Shown here piece after piece: positions 19,391-26,562 of a stretch of 64,000 bases of DNA. Source of the stretch: Bacteroidota bacterium (lineage in GTDB: Bacteria > Bacteroidota > Bacteroidia > Chitinophagales > JADIYW01). Numbering within the stretch: position 1 is the first letter of the stretch; every line of letters starts with the position of its first letter. The notes beneath the pieces were generated by a model, which was not told the origin of the DNA, ran no database searches, and saw only the letters and a list, made by a program, of their open reading frames with translations. The translations under genes and the position numbers were made by a program. The DNA lies in assembly GCA_016705125.1 (NCBI GenBank), contig JADIYW010000002.1, positions 124,001 to 188,000 on the forward strand, in the 5' to 3' direction.

Positions 19391-19758
19391 ATGAAAAAAA
19401 ACGTTTTATATTTTCTTTTGTTTACTCTCCACTTTTTATTCTTAAATAGTTGTAAAAAAAAGAACCCTTTAAACAAAAACAAAACACTTGTTCTTACTGC
19501 AATTAGCGATGCCTCGGTTGGCGGTTTGTTTTTAAATATTTATAAAGACAGTAGTTTTGACTTTACGGCACAGAGCATGTTAAAAACTAATACTTATGAA
19601 GGTAAAATGGAATGGAAAAATGATACACTCTTTTTTATTACGAAAATGAAATACCTAATATAGGAACTAAGGCCATTTTCACACCCAATACCATTGCATT
19701 TGTAGAAGGTGCGCATCCAGAAAGCTTATTGATTAGATTTAATCAGTTTAACCAATAA
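19391..19758 (+). pseudogene. Small lipoprotein gene with a frameshift
   Basis: The first frame (ATG 19391) encodes a lipoprotein with a signal peptide and lipobox ending LNSC near residue 21, and stops at 19663. One base added to the run of six T at 19631-19636 would join it to a second open frame continuing YYENEIPNIG and ending FNQFNQ at TAA 19756-19758, for a product of about 122 residues. I do not recognise the family; the DTLFFYYEN junction reads as a natural beta-strand protein. It could be pseudogene or sequence error. As given, the product would be 90 residues. Confidence 0.6.
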
Positions 19759-19828
19759 ATGTATTAGGATTTATTTCCTTTGCATATAACAATTAAATTA
19801 AATACCTTTATTTCAAATTCAATTTAAA

Positions 19829-21583
19829 ATGAAAAAAATAATTTTAATTATAGTAATTCCAGTTATTTTATTTAGCTGCAAACCAAAAAAATCAACTGAA
19901 GACCTTAAAAAACTATTTGACGATTACTACGAAGGTACATTAAAATTGTATCCCTTTATGGCAACATCAAATGGAGACAATAGATATAATGATCAATTCC
20001 CCATTGATTTATCTGACCAATACAGAAGCGAGGTAAAAGAGTTTTATACTAAATATTTAAATGCTTTAGAAGATTATGATAGAAAATCATTAAGTATAAA
20101 CGACCAAACTAGTTATGATATTTTAAAGTATGATTGCGAAATGGCGATTGAATCATTCAAATATCCTGACCATTTAATGCCAATAAATCAGATGTCGGGA
20201 AAACCATTAGATTTTCCACTTTATGGATCTGGGGAAGGCAGTCAGCCTTTCAAGTCAGAAAAAGACTATGATAATTGGTTAGCTAGAATGGATAAATTTC
20301 CAATTTGGTGCGACACAGCTATTGCCAAAATGCAGGAAGGAATTGCATCAGGCTGGGTTTTACCTAACGCACTCTCGATTAAAATTCTCCCGCAAATAAA
20401 TGATATTATAACAGAGGATGCCAAAAAAAGTATTTTCTATGGTCCAATAAACAAAATGCCAGAAAGTTTTTCAAAAGAATCAAAAGACAAATATACTGCC
20501 GCATATACTGCTGCAATAAATGATAGGATAAACCCAGCCTATAAAAAATTGGCAGATTTTTTAGAAAAGGAATATATCCCCAAATCTCGTGACAAATCAG
20601 GCATTAGTCAAGTGCCAAATGGAAAGGAATATTATGCTTACTTAGCAAAATATTATACAACTACTGATTTAAGTCCTGATGAAATATTTGAATTAGGCAA
20701 AAAAGAAGTAGCTCGAATCCGAAGCGAAATGGAAGAAGTAAAAACAAAAGTTGGGTTTACTGGTGATTTAAAAGCATTCTTTACATTCGTTAATGAATCG
20801 CCTATTTTACATCCTTATAAAAAGGACGAAGAGGCCATTGAAGGATTTAGAAAAATCCATGAAACAATGAAACCTGAATTGGCAAAACAATTTGATTTGG
20901 TACCTAAGTGCCCATTTGAAATTAGACAAACTGAGGCTTTTAGGGAAAAATCGGCAAGTGCAGAATATCACCAAGGCACGCCTGATGGTAGCAGACCCGG
21001 TATTTTTTATTGCCCAGTTTTAGACCCAACCAAATATAATGTTTTTCAAGATGAGGCTTTGTTTTTGCATGAGGCGATACCGGGCCATCATTACCAAATT
21101 AGTTTGCAACAAGAAAATAAAGATTTGCCCATTTTTAGGAGATTCTTATGGTATGGAGCTTATGGTGAAGGCTATGCTTTATATACTGAAGGATTGGGAA
21201 AAGAATTGGGGCTTTATACCGATCCATACCAATATTTTGGAAAATTAAGCATGGAAATGCACCGTGCATTGCGTTTGGTTGTGGATGTGGGTATGCATAC
21301 AAAAGGCTGGACAAGAGAAGAAGCAATTAAATATTCGATGGAAAATGAGGCAGACTCAGAAGAAGGAATTACTGCCGAAATAGAGCGATATATGGCTTGG
21401 CCAGGGCAAGCTTTGGGTTATAAAATTGGACAATTAAAAATTGTTGAACTAAAAGAAGAAGCTAAAAAAACAATGGGTACCAAATATGACGTTAAAGCTT
21501 TCCATAATGAGTTACTAAAATACGGTTGTTTGCCAATTGCGGTTTTAGAAACCAAAATGAATGAGTGGATGGGGAGGAAATAG
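19829..21583 (+). CDS. DUF885 family lipoprotein, predicted metallopeptidase
   Basis: A 584-residue protein with a lipoprotein signal (LFSC, Cys17) and the DUF885/COG4805 architecture. HEAIPGHHYQ at about residues 413-422 is the HExxPGHH zinc-binding motif, and the following aromatic segment EGYALYTEGLGKELG supplies the downstream glutamates. It is probably a periplasmic or surface-attached carboxypeptidase-like enzyme. The family is widespread and only thinly characterised, so the substrate is left open. It is preceded by a 70-nt gap. Confidence 0.85.
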   Translation: MKKIILIIVIPVILFSCKPKKSTEDLKKLFDDYYEGTLKLYPFMATSNGDNRYNDQFPIDLSDQYRSEVKEFYTKYLNALEDYDRKSLSINDQTSYDILKYDCEMAIESFKYPDHLMPINQMSGKPLDFPLYGSGEGSQPFKSEKDYDNWLARMDKFPIWCDTAIAKMQEGIASGWVLPNALSIKILPQINDIITEDAKKSIFYGPINKMPESFSKESKDKYTAAYTAAINDRINPAYKKLADFLEKEYIPKSRDKSGISQVPNGKEYYAYLAKYYTTTDLSPDEIFELGKKEVARIRSEMEEVKTKVGFTGDLKAFFTFVNESPILHPYKKDEEAIEGFRKIHETMKPELAKQFDLVPKCPFEIRQTEAFREKSASAEYHQGTPDGSRPGIFYCPVLDPTKYNVFQDEALFLHEAIPGHHYQISLQQENKDLPIFRRFLWYGAYGEGYALYTEGLGKELGLYTDPYQYFGKLSMEMHRALRLVVDVGMHTKGWTREEAIKYSMENEADSEEGITAEIERYMAWPGQALGYKIGQLKIVELKEEAKKTMGTKYDVKAFHNELLKYGCLPIAVLETKMNEWMGRK

Positions 21584-21730
21584 ATGTGAGATTTTAGAAT
21601 TCAATAATTAAGCAATTTGAGGATTTGAAAATTTGAAGATTTGATTAGGCTTTATTAAAAAACTAAATTCGTGTTTATTGTTCTTGGGTTTTGATTCTTG
21701 GTTCAAAGTTTTTAAGCCAAAAATATAATT
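21584..21730. repeat. Intergenic word-like repeats
   Basis: The 147-nt gap after the DUF885 gene contains degenerate phrases such as CAATTTGAGGATTTGAAA, ATTTGAAGATTTGA and TTCTTGGGTTTTGATTCTTGG, period about 7-9 nt. They are of the same style as the regions at 14455-14712, 28661-28735 and 49612-49905. No gene is visible. Confidence 0.55.
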
Positions 21731-22231
21731 ATGTTATCATCCAAACGACTACTTTTCAGAAAATTTGAATCGCAAGACTTGATTTATTACACAAAATTAA
21801 ATACCAATTTTGAAGTAATGCAATATATAACTGGAAGAGTTTTGGATGAAACAGAAATTGGCACAAAATTTGAAAATTTATTGCGAATAAATGAACAAGA
21901 TCCTGAAATGGGTGTTTTTGTAGTGTCAAATATAACAGATAATGAATTTATTGGATTGGCGAAATTAACCATATATGAAAACGATTTTTCACAGGCTGAG
22001 GTAGGATATTCAATGCTTCCGCAATTTTGGGGAAAGGGTTATGGCAGCGAAATGTTATTGGCAATGATGGATTTAGCAAATGAAATACCATTTATTAAAA
22101 AATTAATAGGCATCATCGACCCATCAAATAAAGCCTCTGAAAAAATATTAACAAATCAAAATTTTACATTTTACAAGTCCGCACCTTGTGGTGAATTACC
22201 AGGCGCATATTACAAATTAGATATTAATTAG
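21731..22231 (+). CDS. RimJ/RimL-like GNAT acetyltransferase
   Basis: A 166-residue GNAT protein. It begins with the RimJ/RimL-like SKRLLFRKFESQDL and has EVGYSMLPQFWGKGYGSEML, with the acetyl-CoA binding GKGYGSE loop near residue 100, and IIDPSNKASEKILTNQNF near 135. It should acetylate an amine on a protein or small molecule; the target is not identifiable. The next gene starts 2 nt after its stop, so the two are probably co-transcribed. Confidence 0.88.
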   Translation: MLSSKRLLFRKFESQDLIYYTKLNTNFEVMQYITGRVLDETEIGTKFENLLRINEQDPEMGVFVVSNITDNEFIGLAKLTIYENDFSQAEVGYSMLPQFWGKGYGSEMLLAMMDLANEIPFIKKLIGIIDPSNKASEKILTNQNFTFYKSAPCGELPGAYYKLDIN

Positions 22232-22233
22232 CA

Positions 22234-22869
22234 ATGAAATATATTTTCAGTCCCATATTATTTTTTATAGTGTTTTTTACTTTTGCAAATGACTCAACCA
22301 ACCTCTCAGGTCTAAAAAAAGGTTCTATTCTTAATTACGAATTAGACGAATATGGCGAAAAGTCAACGCTAAAAATTACTATTATCACTATTAACGATAC
22401 CATTTCTTTTTCTTATTTGTACACCGACAAAACCGCAGGTACTATTACCATTTTGCCTGATGCCATAAAGAATGCTTCAAGTTTGAAATGCGCTTTTGAC
22501 AATAAAGAAAACGGATCATCCATTCAACCATTTACTGCACTTTTTATGAGTCAAAAAATGTATGACTTAGCTTTTAAAAATAGTATCCAAACAATTGACG
22601 TCGGATTGAAAGAACCAAAAAAAATAAAACTTCAAAATAAATTTGAATATAAAACGGAATTGGATATTCATAATCTATTTAAAAGCAAAGTACCATTATT
22701 GGGTGATGGATATACGGTAAATGGATATACAAATAAATTAAGTGAGTTGAGATTTTTGACGGAACAAAATCTTTTAGATATTGCCGCAATAAAAGATCCC
22801 AATTTTCCCCTCATTACTTATATAGATATGGGTTGGAAACTGACATTGAAAAGTATTACTAATTTTTAA
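22234..22869 (+). CDS. Secreted hypothetical protein
   Basis: A 211-residue protein with an N-terminal signal peptide (about 1-18, ending TFAND). The rest is predicted beta-rich, starting LKKGSILNYELDEYGEKS and ending GWKLTLKSITNF, a layout seen in uncharacterised Bacteroidota envelope proteins. I cannot assign a function. It follows the acetyltransferase gene by 2 nt and is followed by a hairpin terminator. Confidence 0.7.
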   Translation: MKYIFSPILFFIVFFTFANDSTNLSGLKKGSILNYELDEYGEKSTLKITIITINDTISFSYLYTDKTAGTITILPDAIKNASSLKCAFDNKENGSSIQPFTALFMSQKMYDLAFKNSIQTIDVGLKEPKKIKLQNKFEYKTELDIHNLFKSKVPLLGDGYTVNGYTNKLSELRFLTEQNLLDIAAIKDPNFPLITYIDMGWKLTLKSITNF

Positions 22870-22872
22870 AAT

Positions 22873-22898
22873 AAAAAAAGTCCACAAGGCATGGACTT
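22873..22898 (-). terminator. Intrinsic terminator, mainly minus strand
   Basis: Stem AAGTCCA (22878-22884) with TGGACTT (22892-22898) and a 7-nt loop. On the minus strand the stem is followed by a T-rich tail (22873-22879), so it best ends the lipoprotein array transcript. The plus-strand gene ending at 22869 may use it too, with a weaker AT tail. Confidence 0.7.
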
Positions 22899-22919
22899 AT
22901 TAAATTATAATTTTTTCAT

Positions 22920-23003
22920 TTACACCAATTTACTAAAATGAAACTCCTTTTTGCAACTGCTAAAAAGAACAACTAAGATTAAAAATTTGAATAAATGTTG
23001 CAT
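22920..23003 (-). pseudogene. Solo lipoprotein leader, third remnant copy
   Basis: A 27-residue frame that begins exactly like the two full lipoproteins upstream (MQHLFKFLILVVLFSSCKK and on to FHFSK) and then breaks off with LV and a stop. It keeps the lipobox Cys17. It starts 11 nt after the stop of the second lipoprotein gene, the same spacing as between the first two genes. It is most simply the remnant of a third tandem copy whose body was deleted, but the leader frame itself is intact. Confidence 0.75.
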
Positions 23004-23040
23004 GTTTTTATGTCTATTTTTTAGAACCAATTACGTTACC
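22929..23040. repeat. 112-nt repeat unit, copy 1 (lipoprotein junction)
   Basis: The unit spans the 3' end of one lipoprotein gene (VIGSKK and stop), the 10-nt spacer and the 5' leader of the next. By eye it is identical to 23482-23593. Confidence 0.85.
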
Positions 23041-23556
23041 CTTACCGAAGAAAGCACAATTATTTTCATCTATAAAAATATAATATAAAATAAAATCTCT
23101 TTTAATTAAAGGATTTATTTGAATTTTATCAAAAGATGCTTCTGCCAATCCTGCTCCAGATTCAATTATTGTACCAAACTTATCAACAATTATTTTATAA
23201 AAATAGCTATACTCTAAATTAGTAATCATTTTTAGATTCAAATAACCACTACCACCTTTCTTAGGCATAGGATTTGGGTATGCAACCAAACTAAAATCAT
23301 AATCATTTACACAATTTGTATTGTATAATTTATAAACATCCCTTGTTGAATCACCAATTAATAATTGAGAAAATACATTTTTATCAAATTCATTCGCTTC
23401 GCTTAATGGTTTTAATAGCCAATCATTTGGATTAATATTACCAACTAAATTGCCTGATGCATCGGTTTCGGTTATTTCGTCTTTACTAAAATGAAACTCC
23501 TTTTTGCAACTGCTAAAAAGAACAACTAAGATTAAAAATTTGAATAAATGTTGCAT
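23014..23556 (-). CDS. Tandem lipoprotein, copy B
   Basis: A 180-residue predicted lipoprotein with lipobox LFSSC (Cys17). I set the start at ATG 23554-23556 because its first 46 residues are identical at DNA level to the neighbour copy A; a longer in-frame start upstream would run into the previous stop. The middle diverges from copy A, while the end (KGNVIGSKK) is again shared. The fold is unknown; the stretch NPNDWLLKPLSEANEFDKNV and aromatic strands suggest a small beta-domain. It is probably anchored in the envelope. Co-transcribed with copy A. Confidence 0.8.
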   Translation of the reverse strand: MQHLFKFLILVVLFSSCKKEFHFSKDEITETDASGNLVGNINPNDWLLKPLSEANEFDKNVFSQLLIGDSTRDVYKLYNTNCVNDYDFSLVAYPNPMPKKGGSGYLNLKMITNLEYSYFYKIIVDKFGTIIESGAGLAEASFDKIQINPLIKRDFILYYIFIDENNCAFFGKGNVIGSKK

Positions 23557-23593
23557 GTTTTTATGTCTATTTTTTAGAACCAATTACGTTACC
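23482..23593. repeat. 112-nt repeat unit, copy 2 (lipoprotein junction)
   Basis: Same sequence as 22929-23040, covering the end of copy A, a 10-nt spacer and the leader of copy B. Identity with copy A's own leader continues on the coding side to about 23419. Confidence 0.85.
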
Positions 23594-24100
23594 ACTTCCA
23601 TAATAGCCACAGCTATCTTCAGTAATAAACAAGTAATGATAAATAAAATCACGCTTTACCAAAGCACTTATCCGTTCTTCACTTATTTTTGCTGGATAAA
23701 ATCCAAAGCTACCCGTAATAAAATTGCCTTCTTTATCCGTAATTAAAGTATACAGTTTTTCGTATCTAATATCAGATAACAAATTAAATTTAAGTACACT
23801 ATTTTTCATTGGGTTTGCATAAACAACTAAACCAAAATTAAAGTTATTTTCACAACTTTTTATGTTTTTATATATAGTATCTTTAGATGTTTCAAAATTT
23901 AATGGAATTTGTAATAAAACCTTTTTTTCAAAATCTGTTAAATCAGATATTGATTTTAACTTCCAATCATTTGGATTAATATTACCAACTAAATTGCCTG
24001 ATGCATCGGTTTCGGTTATTTCGTCTTTACTAAAATGAAACTCCTTTTTGCAACTGCTAAAAAGAACAACTAAGATTAAAAATTTGAATAAATGTTGCAT
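23567..24100 (-). CDS. Tandem lipoprotein, copy A
   Basis: A 177-residue predicted lipoprotein, first gene of the array. Signal peptide and lipobox (FSSC, Cys17), then KEFHFSKDEITETDASGNLV, identical to copy B up to about residue 46, then a diverged middle (SDLTDFEKKVLLQIPLNFE) and the shared ending GNVIGSKK. The alignment of ends (FIYHYLFITEDSCGYYG versus FILYYIFIDENNCAFFG) shows clear homology of the bodies too. Function unknown. Transcription likely starts upstream of 24100, behind a terminator for the preceding gene. Confidence 0.8.
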   Translation of the reverse strand: MQHLFKFLILVVLFSSCKKEFHFSKDEITETDASGNLVGNINPNDWKLKSISDLTDFEKKVLLQIPLNFETSKDTIYKNIKSCENNFNFGLVVYANPMKNSVLKFNLLSDIRYEKLYTLITDKEGNFITGSFGFYPAKISEERISALVKRDFIYHYLFITEDSCGYYGSGNVIGSKK

Positions 24101-24109
24101 GTTTTTATG
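24026..24109. repeat. Leader repeat, copy 3 (copy A leader)
   Basis: The 84-nt leader part of the unit at 22929 and 23482, present at the 5' end of copy A. Identity stops just past GTTTTTATG, where the region upstream of the array begins. Confidence 0.85.
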
Positions 24110-24120
24110 ATTTAAAAGTT

Positions 24121-24156
24121 AAAAAAATAGTATGGGAAATTTTAATCTCCCATACT
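24121..24156 (-). terminator. Intrinsic terminator of the crystallin-like lipoprotein gene
   Basis: Perfect 9-bp stem AGTATGGGA (24129-24137) / TCCCATACT (24148-24156) with a 10-nt loop. On the minus strand it is followed at once by seven T (24122-24128 as A on the plus strand), a textbook rho-independent terminator 16 nt past the stop at 24172. Confidence 0.85.
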
Positions 24157-24171
24157 TATAATTAGTTATTT

Positions 24172-24960
24172 TTAGTAATAGTATCCATAGTATGAACTTA
24201 TTTGGTCATTCCACGAACCGTTGAACCAACCCACCCTTCGCCATTGTGTTAAGTCTGAAACAGGTTTTTCATTAATACAAGATGGCAGTTCAAAACCAAT
24301 AGCTCTTCCGCTAAAGCCACTATCTTGAAACAATATTAAATAAAATGATTTGTTATACCCTGCACTCAATATTTTGATAGAACTTATATTATCATTCGTG
24401 CCCGATGGTACTGAGCTTAATGCATACCCCTGCACATTTACTATTCCATTCTGATTCCAATTATCATTAATATTGCTAGAGCCTGGTGTATAATGATTTA
24501 CAGACATATTACTAGAATTTGGATTAAATATTAGTTGGTTCATCATATCTACATAATTGATATGCCTATAAAACCTAGTATTTGCATCTTTTACTGTTGT
24601 ATTACATACCATTTGCCTGTTTTCTTCTGCTTTGCTATTATCCAATTGGTGAGTATGTGCATACTCCACCATTTCATTATCAAAAAACTCAATTCGGTTA
24701 TCTGCTGTAAAAAACACTAAACCTTTATCATTTTTATTTAATAGGTTCTCTACAAATTTGGCATCTTTGCCTACAGCTGCAGCTTTTTGTGTTACTTCAT
24801 CGTAATTTACGGTATATTCATATTCAATACCTTTGTAGGACATTTTTAGCTGATGTTCTACAATACTAGTTTGTGCAAAGTGGGCTTTCTCTTTGCTGCA
24901 TGAACCCAACATAATAACTGCTACTGCCATTATGCAAATGTAAACGTTAATTTGTTTCAT
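24172..24960 (-). CDS. Lipoprotein with beta/gamma-crystallin-like C-terminal domain
   Basis: A 262-residue protein with a lipoprotein signal (IMLGSC, Cys21). The middle contains YAHTHQLDN and asparagine-rich linkers (NSSNMSVNHYTPGSSNIND). The last 75 residues (YLILFQDSGFSGRAIGFELPS ... WFNGSWNDQISSYYGYYY) resemble a beta/gamma-crystallin or peptidase-inhibitor I36 domain, where Gly-rich Greek-key strands end in a W-N-D-x-I-S-S motif. Such domains often bind calcium. It is divergent from an XRE regulator that may control it. Confidence 0.65.
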   Translation of the reverse strand: MKQINVYICIMAVAVIMLGSCSKEKAHFAQTSIVEHQLKMSYKGIEYEYTVNYDEVTQKAAAVGKDAKFVENLLNKNDKGLVFFTADNRIEFFDNEMVEYAHTHQLDNSKAEENRQMVCNTTVKDANTRFYRHINYVDMMNQLIFNPNSSNMSVNHYTPGSSNINDNWNQNGIVNVQGYALSSVPSGTNDNISSIKILSAGYNKSFYLILFQDSGFSGRAIGFELPSCINEKPVSDLTQWRRVGWFNGSWNDQISSYYGYYY

Positions 24961-25029
24961 AAAATATATTTTTGGTTAATTAATAGCATCAAAAGTAAAA
25001 ATTAGTTAATATTGCAGTGTGAAATGCTT

Positions 25030-25046
25030 GGCTATAAAGTATAGCC
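25030..25046. promoter_or_regulatory. Perfect palindrome, candidate operator of the XRE regulator
   Basis: GGCTATAAAGTATAGCC has 7-bp arms around AAG, and ATAAAGTATA is repeated at 25047-25056. It lies in the 122-nt region between the divergent lipoprotein and XRE genes, 37 nt before the XRE start. A dimeric HTH protein would fit such a site. Binding is inferred. Confidence 0.5.
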
Positions 25047-25082
25047 ATAAAGTATAATTTATAACCTCATAAATACTATAAT

Positions 25083-25466
25083 ATGACTTATAGCAATATT
25101 GGCAGCAAAATTAAATTTGTACGTTCAAAAGTAAGAGACTATACACAAGATTATATGGCGAGCAAATTAGGCATAAGCCAAAATACCTATTGCAAAATAG
25201 AAAATGGGCAAATAAACCCTACTCTGGAAAGACTTGAAGAGATTGCAAATATATTAGAAATTCCTATAGTTGATTTATTGAGTATTAATGAACATATTGT
25301 ACTCAATAATTGTATCAACTCGGCCGCTATAGTAAATGGCAATATGATTAATAACGACATTACAAAATTACAATCTATTTTTAAACAAGAAATAGACGAC
25401 TTAAAAGCTGATTTCACTATGCAATTTGATACTATTTTAGGTAAAATAAAAAATGGCAAACTGTAA
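25083..25466 (+). CDS. XRE-family transcriptional regulator
   Basis: A 127-residue DNA-binding protein. The Cro/C1-type helix-turn-helix lies at about residues 8-62 (IKFVRSKVRDYTQDYMASKLG ... YCKIENGQINPTLERLEEIA). The C-terminal half, with QSIFKQEIDDLKADFTMQFD, looks like a coiled coil for dimerisation rather than a sensor domain. It reads away from the crystallin-like lipoprotein gene over a short region with a perfect palindrome, so autoregulation is likely. Base composition is as for neighbours. Confidence 0.85.
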   Translation: MTYSNIGSKIKFVRSKVRDYTQDYMASKLGISQNTYCKIENGQINPTLERLEEIANILEIPIVDLLSINEHIVLNNCINSAAIVNGNMINNDITKLQSIFKQEIDDLKADFTMQFDTILGKIKNGKL

Positions 25467-25477
25467 AATTTGCCATT
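25452..25477 (+). terminator. Hairpin terminator at the end of the XRE gene
   Basis: Stem AATGGCAAA (25452-25460) / TTTGCCATT (25469-25477), 9 bp perfect, with the XRE stop codon in the loop. A T-rich stretch (TATATTTCTATTTTTT) follows. It can also serve the minus strand, where an AT-rich tail follows. Confidence 0.65.
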
Positions 25478-25503
25478 AACTATATTTCTATTTTTTAAAA
25501 AAA

Positions 25504-25648
25504 TTATTCCTCCTTCAAATTTTCCAACTTCGCCATCGACATCATTTGTTTCATGGTTTTATCCATTCCTTCTACACTTCCATCCAAAAAATATTACATT
25601 TCCCTTACCATGCTCTGCAAAGTTTTTGATAGATTCCGTCCACATACA
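25504..25648 (-). pseudogene. Duplicated 3' fragment of the SPFH gene
   Basis: About 145 nt nearly identical to the 3' end of the intact SPFH gene at 26563-26710, with the same order and its own stop (ending LENLKEE). It differs by a few substitutions and by one extra base near the GNVIFLDGS codons, which breaks the frame. Identity ends abruptly at the CACATAC near 25648. It is therefore a remnant, not a gene. The pair of copies flanks the two-gene cassette at 25672-26370. Confidence 0.85.
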
Positions 25649-25671
25649 GAACAATTTTGGCCATATGTTCA

Positions 25672-25842
25672 TTATTTTAACTGGCCTTTCTTTTTAATCT
25701 TTTTAGGCGTAGAAATTTTTACAATCTCTCCAGTTTTTTTATAGTGAGTAATTATGTTACTAATTTGCCTTTTCTCCCAATCCTTTAATGGACGTGAGTC
25801 AACTACAAAATCTATACCTTCTGGCTCTCTTATTAATCCCAT
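25672..25842 (-). CDS. Small protein of a two-gene cassette
   Basis: A 56-residue open frame starting MGLIREPEGIDFVVDSRPL and continuing KDWEKRQISNIITHYKKTG to a lysine-rich tail (KKIKKKGQLK). It starts 3 nt after the stop of the GNAT-like gene, so the two are surely co-translated. The acidic-to-basic layout and size suit an antitoxin or partner protein, but I recognise no DNA-binding fold. It was too short for routine detection. The tight spacing is the main evidence. Confidence 0.65.
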   Translation of the reverse strand: MGLIREPEGIDFVVDSRPLKDWEKRQISNIITHYKKTGEIVKISTPKKIKKKGQLK

Positions 25843-25845
25843 AAC

Positions 25846-26370
25846 TCAAATTTTAAAATATTTTTTAATCAATCTTAATGCTTCCTTAGGAAAAATAACC
25901 ATTTTGTGGTTACCTACATGAACCGCTCCTAAAGTATTTTCATAATGCTCAATCAATTTAGTTTTTGAAACAAATGAAACGAATCCTTCATGTTTTCTGT
26001 TCCATGATTCCTTGCACAAAAATGCTACCAAATTACCTGCAACTCCAACATAAATTTTATTTTTCCCCTTATTAAATGGTGCGCTTTCAATTACATGCAT
26101 AAATAAATGATCGTTCTCGTCTGAAAAACTAATCAGTCCTTGAATTACGTTTGAATTATCCTTTATTGTCAATTTATAAACTTGCCTATTTGATTGATCA
26201 AATTCATATTTCCAATCAAATTGCCATCCATTTCCTTTATTAATCGATCTTAGTTCTTCTCGTGAAATCAAAAACAAATCAGTATCAAAACTATCTCCCG
26301 AAAATGCATTCTCTATGCTATTTGTTAATTTGTCAATTTCGATATCAATATTTTGCACCTTTTTTGTCAT
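25846..26370 (-). CDS. GNAT-fold-like protein of a two-gene cassette
   Basis: A 174-residue protein. The N-terminal half is charged (NIDIEIDKLTNSIENAF ... TDLFLISREEL). The C-terminal half resembles the GNAT core: IYVGVAGNLVAFLCKESW forms the motif-A strand and helix, followed by GFVSFVSKTKLIEHYENTLG and a terminal IFPKEALRLIKKYF. The canonical Q/R-x-x-G-x-G/A loop is weakened (GVAGNL). Target unknown; toxin-like acetyltransferases are one possibility and ordinary housekeeping acetylation another. It heads the cassette with the 56-residue partner. Confidence 0.65.
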   Translation of the reverse strand: MTKKVQNIDIEIDKLTNSIENAFSGDSFDTDLFLISREELRSINKGNGWQFDWKYEFDQSNRQVYKLTIKDNSNVIQGLISFSDENDHLFMHVIESAPFNKGKNKIYVGVAGNLVAFLCKESWNRKHEGFVSFVSKTKLIEHYENTLGAVHVGNHKMVIFPKEALRLIKKYFKI

Positions 26371-26562
26371 TATACAAATTTACTAATAATCATTGATAAT
26401 ATTGCCCAATTATTTGGTTTTATTATAAGCGTCATAGAGTAATAAAAGAGTAACTTCAAAAAAAATAAAAATTTAAAAGCCTATATTTTTAAACCAAACC
26501 TTTGATTGAAAAAGGTAAACCTTAAGATTTGCCCCTTAAAATATTTAGTATTTTTTTAAATT

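Noticed and set aside
23504..23746. 80-residue plus-strand frame through the lipoprotein junction
   Set aside because: It is antisense to the repeat unit and the two lipoprotein genes and is not coding-like.
26455..26520. Terminator hairpin downstream of the SPFH gene
   Set aside because: CCTTT/AAAGG pairing is only 5 bp with no T tract, so it is not supported.
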